From Pseudomonadales bacterium (GTDB lineage Bacteria > Pseudomonadota > Gammaproteobacteria > Pseudomonadales > Ketobacteraceae), in assembly GCA_002708905.1 (NCBI GenBank), contig PAPM01000037.1, positions 62,001-126,000 of the forward strand: a DNA stretch of 64,000 nt, written 5' to 3'. Under the pieces are notes generated by a model that made no database searches, was not told where the DNA came from, and was given only the letters and a program-made list of their open reading frames with translations. This document shows positions 59,599 through 64,000 of the stretch, one piece after another; the first letter of the stretch is position 1; the number at the start of each line of letters is the position of its first letter. The position numbers were made by a program, and so were the translations under genes.

Positions 59599-61368
59599 TT
59601 AGCCTCTTTGTCTCGGGGGCCAGGATAAGCTGTAATCTTCATACCTCAAAGTCAGGTTGGGGTTATAGTTTGGATCATTTTCCAATAATTTGCCCCATGT
59701 TGCTTTCATGTAGCTTGCCTCTTGTTTGAGTCTTGTTCGTTTCTCGGGAGTAATCTCTAAGCCTCGGGTAGCAGACTCATGATGATATAACAAGGCATGC
59801 GGTGTGAATAGATTGGTGTATCCACGTTCTCTAATCTTTAAGCAAAAATCTACATCGTTATAGGCCACCTTGAGCTGATCCTCATTTAGTCCACTTACCT
59901 CTAGGTAGGTTGATCGTCTAATAATCAGGCATGCTGCGGTGACAGCAGAGCACTCCAGCAGTGTTGCTGCAGTATTGAAGTAACCTCCATCTTCCCTCTG
60001 TATATTTTTGTTTGGGTGTCCGGCAATACCACCAATCCCTAGTACAATCCCCGCATGCTGGACGCGATTGTTGGAATAAAGTAGTTTTGCGCCTATTGCG
60101 CCAGCGTCGGGGCGCATTGCTAGTGCTACCATTTCGCTGAGCCAGTTAGGTTCTATTACTTCTATATCGTTATTGATTAACCCTACCAGATCACTAGAGG
60201 TAAGGTGAACAGCGGTATTGTTTAATTGGGAAAAATTGAATGGCCGAGGGTCTCTAATGACGGTTACAGCGCGGTTACGCTGAATTTGGTCCAAGTATTC
60301 CAAGGTTTCACTTTCGTCCGAGCCATTATCAACGATGATGATGTCGTAATTTGGGTAGCTGGTTTTGCAGAATATACTGTCTAAACACTGTTTTAATAGG
60401 TTGTAGCCATTTTTCGTGGGAATGATTAGCGTAACCATTGGCAAGGTGGTGGGTAGATTGGGATTTAACTTTATAGCTCCATCCTCATACGTGGACGCGC
60501 TAGCGTTGTTTGTTCTTCTGAAATGATTGTTTAACGCATTGCTAAAGTTTTGTGAAACTTTAAGAGAAAAATGGGCGTTATGAAGTAAAATTAGAGGTAA
60601 GTGTAAAATGTGTTCTGATTCCAGGTTTTCCAGAAAACGTAATCTAAAATCAAATTCATGTGCATCGAGAAGTGTGGGGTTGAAACCATCTATCTTTCGA
60701 CAATGTTCTATGTGGTAATAGCAAGATTTTCCAATGTAATTGGTCGAATAAAAATATGATCTGTTCCAATCTGGTTTGAAGTGTGGGCGCGTAGGCTGGC
60801 CGCCTTCAATAGAGTCTTCGTCAGTGTAAATAAGTCGAACGTTACTAGTCTGTGCAGCTCTTTCTATTTGGGAGAGAGCATAGGTGCTTAGGGTGTCCCC
60901 TGCTTTGATGAATGTGATCCACGCTCCAGAAGAATATTCTAGTGCAAGATTCTTCAAGTCTGCATCAGAAGAGGTGTCTGTTGCCTTAATTGATATTATA
61001 TTCGCTTTGTTTTTTAGCTGTTCTATGAATGTATCATATAGACTGGTTTGCTCTGATTCTCTATGAACAAGTATTAGCTGCCAGTTAGCATGTGATTGGC
61101 GTAATAATGATTGTGTGGAGGCATAGCATTTATCGATAGAAGCGCCGTCTATAATGATAGCAATGCTGAACTGGATGCTATTATCTCTATTTATAGGCAT
61201 GTTGCATGCTTCGCCGATTTGTTCCGGGTAAAGGCTGCACCATAACTCATAGTCGTTCTTAAGCTTGGAGCGTATCTTCTTTTTTCCAAGCTTTAGCTCA
61301 ATTCTTGCGATCTGCCTCAGAAGGGAGATTTTCAGAGTTGGTTTTCTGTTGTTTGATTTCGGATTCAT
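59599..61368 (-). CDS. Two-domain glycosyltransferase family 2 protein
   Basis: The 589-residue protein contains two GT-A-type domains. The first (about 65-290) has 'VRLIYTDEDSIEGGQPTRPH' with the acidic DED and 'SYFYSTNYIGKSCYYHIEHC'. The second (about 310-560) is a clearer GT2 with 'MVTLIIPTKNGYNLLKQCLD', 'DIIIVDNGSDESETL', 'VGLINNDIEVIEPNWLSEMV' and 'VAYNDVDFCLKIRERGYTNL'. This layout is typical of large O-antigen or rhamnan glycosyltransferases with two activities. The gene is AT-rich. A 38-base gap separates it from the next GT2 gene on the same strand. Confidence 0.9.
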   Translation of the reverse strand: MNPKSNNRKPTLKISLLRQIARIELKLGKKKIRSKLKNDYELWCSLYPEQIGEACNMPINRDNSIQFSIAIIIDGASIDKCYASTQSLLRQSHANWQLILVHRESEQTSLYDTFIEQLKNKANIISIKATDTSSDADLKNLALEYSSGAWITFIKAGDTLSTYALSQIERAAQTSNVRLIYTDEDSIEGGQPTRPHFKPDWNRSYFYSTNYIGKSCYYHIEHCRKIDGFNPTLLDAHEFDFRLRFLENLESEHILHLPLILLHNAHFSLKVSQNFSNALNNHFRRTNNASASTYEDGAIKLNPNLPTTLPMVTLIIPTKNGYNLLKQCLDSIFCKTSYPNYDIIIVDNGSDESETLEYLDQIQRNRAVTVIRDPRPFNFSQLNNTAVHLTSSDLVGLINNDIEVIEPNWLSEMVALAMRPDAGAIGAKLLYSNNRVQHAGIVLGIGGIAGHPNKNIQREDGGYFNTAATLLECSAVTAACLIIRRSTYLEVSGLNEDQLKVAYNDVDFCLKIRERGYTNLFTPHALLYHHESATRGLEITPEKRTRLKQEASYMKATWGKLLENDPNYNPNLTLRYEDYSLSWPPRQRG

Positions 61369-61406
61369 TGCTTGCTTGTCCGGAATGCTTTTTCTGCAAG
61401 TTTGTT

Positions 61407-62276
61407 TTAAGGTGTGTAGGGCGACCCTGAATGCAATATCGCAGGCCTTTGAAGTAGAAAGGATAGGGTCCCTTTAAGCCTGTACTTGTATCTGTTTTTC
61501 TTTGCTTGATCGGTAGCTAGCACATACTTTATAAAATAGCGAATAGCTCTACGGTAAGGGTTGTACTTTCCATGATCGCTGTGATGTTTGTGGTGGAAAT
61601 AGCAAAAAGACCAAGCTTGATGCCAGTCTTTCAGCGCTTCAGTTTTTGGGTTTGGAGTACTTGATTGGCGGTACAGATGTTCAATATAGACGTCCGTGTC
61701 GAGCAAGATTTTAAGGCCTGCTTTTTGAATACGCATGCAGAGGTCGGTTTCTTCCGAGAACAGAAATATCTTATCGTCAAAACCACCAACTGGTTTCATG
61801 GCATCCATGTTGAACATCATTGCTGCACCAATAACCCAATCTTGCTCAACCAACCCCTGCTTTGTATGCGCTTTTTCTTCAACAGCGGGAGCTAGTAATG
61901 CGACCTTCTCATTCTGCTGTTTGAAAGTAAGTAGTAGCTGCTTGACCTCGGCCGTTGTGGCTTTAAGATCCGGGTTGATTAAAAATAAGTATTTTGTAGT
62001 ACAGGATGCCATGGCCAGGTTGGCAGCGCGGCCATAGCCTAGATTGCAAGGGCTTTTGACCAGGGTTGAATCGGGAAATCTTTGCTCTAACCTTTCAGCA
62101 GTATCATCTGAACTGGCGTTATCAATGATAATGACCGGGAACGATCGGGAGTCGATAAGTTCGCTCAGGCAGGAGCTGATTGCCTGGAAACTGTTGTAAG
62201 AAACGATGGCGATGGTGACGTCATCTGATCTGTTCATGAGCTGGTGGTTTTCCTGCGTGCAACCTGTATTTCTCAA
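61407..62276 (-). CDS. Glycosyltransferase family 2 (rhamnosyltransferase-like)
   Basis: The 289-residue GT-A protein shows 'VTIAIVSYNSFQAISSCLSE' at about 20-39, 'VIIIDNASSDDTAERLEQRF', 'CNLGYGRAANLAMASCTTKY' and 'LFLINPDLKATTAEVKQLLL'. It also has 'IFLFSEETDLCMRIQKAGLK' near 170-189, the pattern of WbbL-like rhamnosyltransferases. The start could be ATG 62276 or ATG 62237 (MNRSDDVTIA), the latter closer to the domain edge. It heads a minus-strand series running to 55.9 kb and is divergent from the next GT2 gene. Confidence 0.9.
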   Translation of the reverse strand: MRNTGCTQENHQLMNRSDDVTIAIVSYNSFQAISSCLSELIDSRSFPVIIIDNASSDDTAERLEQRFPDSTLVKSPCNLGYGRAANLAMASCTTKYLFLINPDLKATTAEVKQLLLTFKQQNEKVALLAPAVEEKAHTKQGLVEQDWVIGAAMMFNMDAMKPVGGFDDKIFLFSEETDLCMRIQKAGLKILLDTDVYIEHLYRQSSTPNPKTEALKDWHQAWSFCYFHHKHHSDHGKYNPYRRAIRYFIKYVLATDQAKKNRYKYRLKGTLSFLLQRPAILHSGSPYTP

Positions 62277-62401
62277 TTCAAAACAGGGGTTTGTTTGGCT
62301 GTCTTGGGGGTAAGTTTACCACCTCACCGGCTATTTGTGGTTATACTGCATCAAATTCCCATAGTGTTTGATTTTTGTTTGTTAATGGAGCTGGAGTGAG
62401 C

Positions 62402-63343
62402 GTGAACTCGGTAAAAGTTTCTATTGCCATGTGTACTTTCAATGGTGAGCGCTTCATTCGAGAGCAGTTGGATTCAATAGTAAATCAAACTTACTCAGAT
62501 CTTGAGATAATCATTTGCGATGATGGTTCTAACGACGGTACATGCGACATAGTCCGTGATTATGCCGGTCGGGATAGTAGGATCAGGTTTGTACAGAACA
62601 CCGAAAACCTTGGGTTCATAGGCAATTTTGAAAAAGCGCTGTCCATGTGCAGTGGCGTCTTTATTGCCTTGGCTGACCAGGATGATGTTTGGCTGCCGCA
62701 AAAAATTGAAGTCCTGATGTCCGAAATAGGTGACAACCTGTTGCTGTACTCCGCTGTGCGCCTCATTGACGAGAATGGAGCCGGAATGGACAAGGTGTTT
62801 CCCAGTGTAAAGCGCCTTGAAGGTGACGTTGCGTTGTCTCTGATTGTGGGGAACTGTGTCACTGGGCATGCGTGTTTGATTCGGCGGGAATTACTTGAGT
62901 TGGCGTTGCCCTTTCCAGGAAACGTATTGGCGCATGATCAGTGGCTGGCTGTAGTCGCCGCCAGTCAGGGCAAGCTTAAGGCAAGTGAGCAGGTGTTGTC
63001 CCTCTATCGGCAGCATGAAACCAATGCCATACTGAGCAACAAAGCGCCCAGAAAAGTACCCCGTTATGTCAAGAAGCTGGAAAGTGACGTGAAGATGCTG
63101 GGCCTGGTCAACAGCATGCTGGATTCGGGGCTATTCAGTGCCGAGCAAGAGGTACTGCTGCAAGCCTTCCGTGACCTGATACAAGCCAACAGCAGGGCTT
63201 TTTATAACGCCAAGCTCGCCCGGTTTCTGAAAAGTCACAGGCAGGATTTTCTGGCACTTTTTGACACCGAAGAAAAGGCTGACAAAATGGTGAAAAAACT
63301 TTGTCGGGGTAAGTGGTATCTCAAGTTGCTGCCTTTTTCATGA
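62402..63343 (+). CDS. Glycosyltransferase family 2, DQDDVW type
   Basis: The GTG at 62402 after GGAG is preferred over the TTG at 62375, giving 313 residues. Visible GT2 motifs are 'VSIAMCTFNGERFIREQLDS', 'EIIICDDGSNDGTCDIVRDY', 'NLGFIGNFEKALSMCSGVFI' and 'LADQDDVWLPQKIEVL'. The DQDDVW motif is common in alpha-1,3-rhamnosyltransferase-like enzymes. The base composition returns here to that of the chromosomal flanks, so this gene lies outside the AT-rich block. waaA follows 93 bases downstream. Confidence 0.9.
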   Translation: MNSVKVSIAMCTFNGERFIREQLDSIVNQTYSDLEIIICDDGSNDGTCDIVRDYAGRDSRIRFVQNTENLGFIGNFEKALSMCSGVFIALADQDDVWLPQKIEVLMSEIGDNLLLYSAVRLIDENGAGMDKVFPSVKRLEGDVALSLIVGNCVTGHACLIRRELLELALPFPGNVLAHDQWLAVVAASQGKLKASEQVLSLYRQHETNAILSNKAPRKVPRYVKKLESDVKMLGLVNSMLDSGLFSAEQEVLLQAFRDLIQANSRAFYNAKLARFLKSHRQDFLALFDTEEKADKMVKKLCRGKWYLKLLPFS

Positions 63344-63436
63344 GTGGGCGAGCGATCCAAAAATATTGACCCAATCCCTTGGGGCTGCAGCATCCAGCCA
63401 TTATACTTCCATATACAACAATCACTTGGACCCCCA

Positions 63437-64000
63437 ATGCTAACCCGCTGGCTATACACCCTCGCTTTCTACCTGGCCCTACCGATGCTGCTGTTTCGCC
63501 TGCATAAGCGTGTCAAAAAGAACCCGGCTTACCGTCATCGCGTTCGTGAACGCTTTGGTCTGTATCCCCCCGGTAAACCGCTACAGAACACCCTGTGGTT
63601 CCACACGGTGTCGGTGGGCGAGTTCCTTGCGGCCAAGCCACTAATTGATCGCATTCTAGCGACCTATCCGAATTCCCCCTGCCTGATCACCACCATGACG
63701 CCCACGGGATCTGAGCGGGTGCAGAAAGCCTATTCGGAGCAGCTGGCGAGCGGGAAGCTGCATCATGTCTATCTGCCCTACGATTTGCCGGATGCGCTTA
63801 GCCGTTTCCTCAAGCGCTTCAACCCCAAAGTGTTGGTGATCATGGAGACGGAACTTTGGCCCAACATGATTCATTACACCCGTCAGCGAGGGGTGCCCAT
63901 CATTGTGGCCAATGCCCGCTTGTCTGAGAAATCGGCCAATGGCTATCGCAGGATATTGCCCCTGTTCCGCCCCATGATGCGGGAGGTGGCCTTGATCGCG
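63437..64000 (+). CDS. waaA: 3-deoxy-D-manno-octulosonic acid (Kdo) transferase, cut by window end
   Basis: The 188 residues visible are the N-terminal part of WaaA/KdtA, which adds Kdo to lipid IVA. An N-terminal membrane anchor (MLTRWLYTLAFYLALPMLLF) is followed by 'RVRERFGLYPPGKPLQNTLW', 'HTVSVGEFLAAKPLID' (with the catalytic-type Glu in the SVGE motif) and 'LITTMTPTGSERVQ'. 'VLVIMETELWPNMIHYTRQR' completes the diagnostic set. About 230 residues are missing beyond 64000. It marks the right edge of the LPS locus. Confidence 0.95.
   Translation, partial: MLTRWLYTLAFYLALPMLLFRLHKRVKKNPAYRHRVRERFGLYPPGKPLQNTLWFHTVSVGEFLAAKPLIDRILATYPNSPCLITTMTPTGSERVQKAYSEQLASGKLHHVYLPYDLPDALSRFLKRFNPKVLVIMETELWPNMIHYTRQRGVPIIVANARLSEKSANGYRRILPLFRPMMREVALIA

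Noticed and set aside
1-64000. tRNA, rRNA, prophage or insertion-sequence content
   Set aside because: No cloverleaf with the expected T-loop, no rRNA sequence and no transposase, integrase or phage structural gene was recognised on either strand; a dedicated tRNA scan was not possible.

Overview
The window reads as chromosomal DNA of a free-living, probably marine gammaproteobacterium of the Pseudomonadales/Oceanospirillales kind. The basis is the pairing of glnE and ilvE next to an LPS locus bounded by msbA and waaA (an arrangement known from Pseudomonas aeruginosa), a fused short PutA, an ArgA of the AAK-GNAT type, and AraC regulators with the long arabinose-binding-like N-terminal domain. 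The species cannot be fixed from the sequence alone. No rRNA, tRNA, transposase, integrase or CRISPR array was recognised.

Layout. 1-2.9 kb: a truncated AraC-type regulator, a short-chain dehydrogenase and an EAL-domain c-di-GMP phosphodiesterase. 2.9-12.9 kb: a seven-gene minus-strand operon (ABC substrate-binding protein, permease, ATPase, two DUF1989 proteins, a biotin carboxylase annotated by family as 'urea carboxylase', allophanate hydrolase). It is preceded by a clear guanidine-I (ykkC) riboswitch, so the operon is best read as a guanidine import and assimilation pathway: guanidine -> carboxyguanidine -> allophanate -> ammonium + CO2. A near-consensus sigma-54 promoter and a sigma-70-like promoter lie upstream of the aptamer. 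13.0-16.5 kb: a small AT-rich accessory islet with orphan genes (LRR-like protein, small membrane protein, lipoprotein), imperfect 32-bp repeats and an attC-like fold. 16.5-19.4 kb: a secreted GH10 xylanase with a CBM60/36-like module, divergent from a secreted SGNH hydrolase. 19.4-28.2 kb: a periplasmic transglutaminase-like protein, a DUF2059-like protein, a tandem DsbA-fold protein, argA and putA. 28.4-35.8 kb: a helix-hairpin-helix fusion protein, an AraC regulator divergent from a CocE-type lipoprotein hydrolase, an RND/MMPL exporter and a YqhA-family protein. 35.9-44.9 kb: an orphan GspE/PilB ATPase, an acyltransferase-3/GT-C-like pair, glnE and ilvE.

45.0-64.0 kb is a surface-glycan (LPS core/O-chain) locus: an ELM1-family putative glycosyltransferase, several GT4/GT-B, GT2 and GT25 enzymes, a YrbL-family protein with an intact kinase-like catalytic core, UDP-glucose dehydrogenase, msbA, a RgpF-like protein, a 2-oxoglutarate oxygenase broken at an 8-G tract, a methyltransferase, a two-domain DUF115-like/GT8-like protein, and waaA cut by the window end. 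The part from about 52 to 62.3 kb is visibly AT-richer than its flanks, as expected of an exchanged glycan cassette. The enzymes together would assemble, modify (GlcA supply, methylation, hydroxylation, phosphorylation) and flip a strain-specific LPS.

The observations most worth following are the guanidine operon's stacked control region (sigma-54 promoter, riboswitch, 10-bp alternative pairing next to the Shine-Dalgarno), the poly-G frameshift in the glycan-locus oxygenase, and the kinase-like YrbL protein in the LPS locus.
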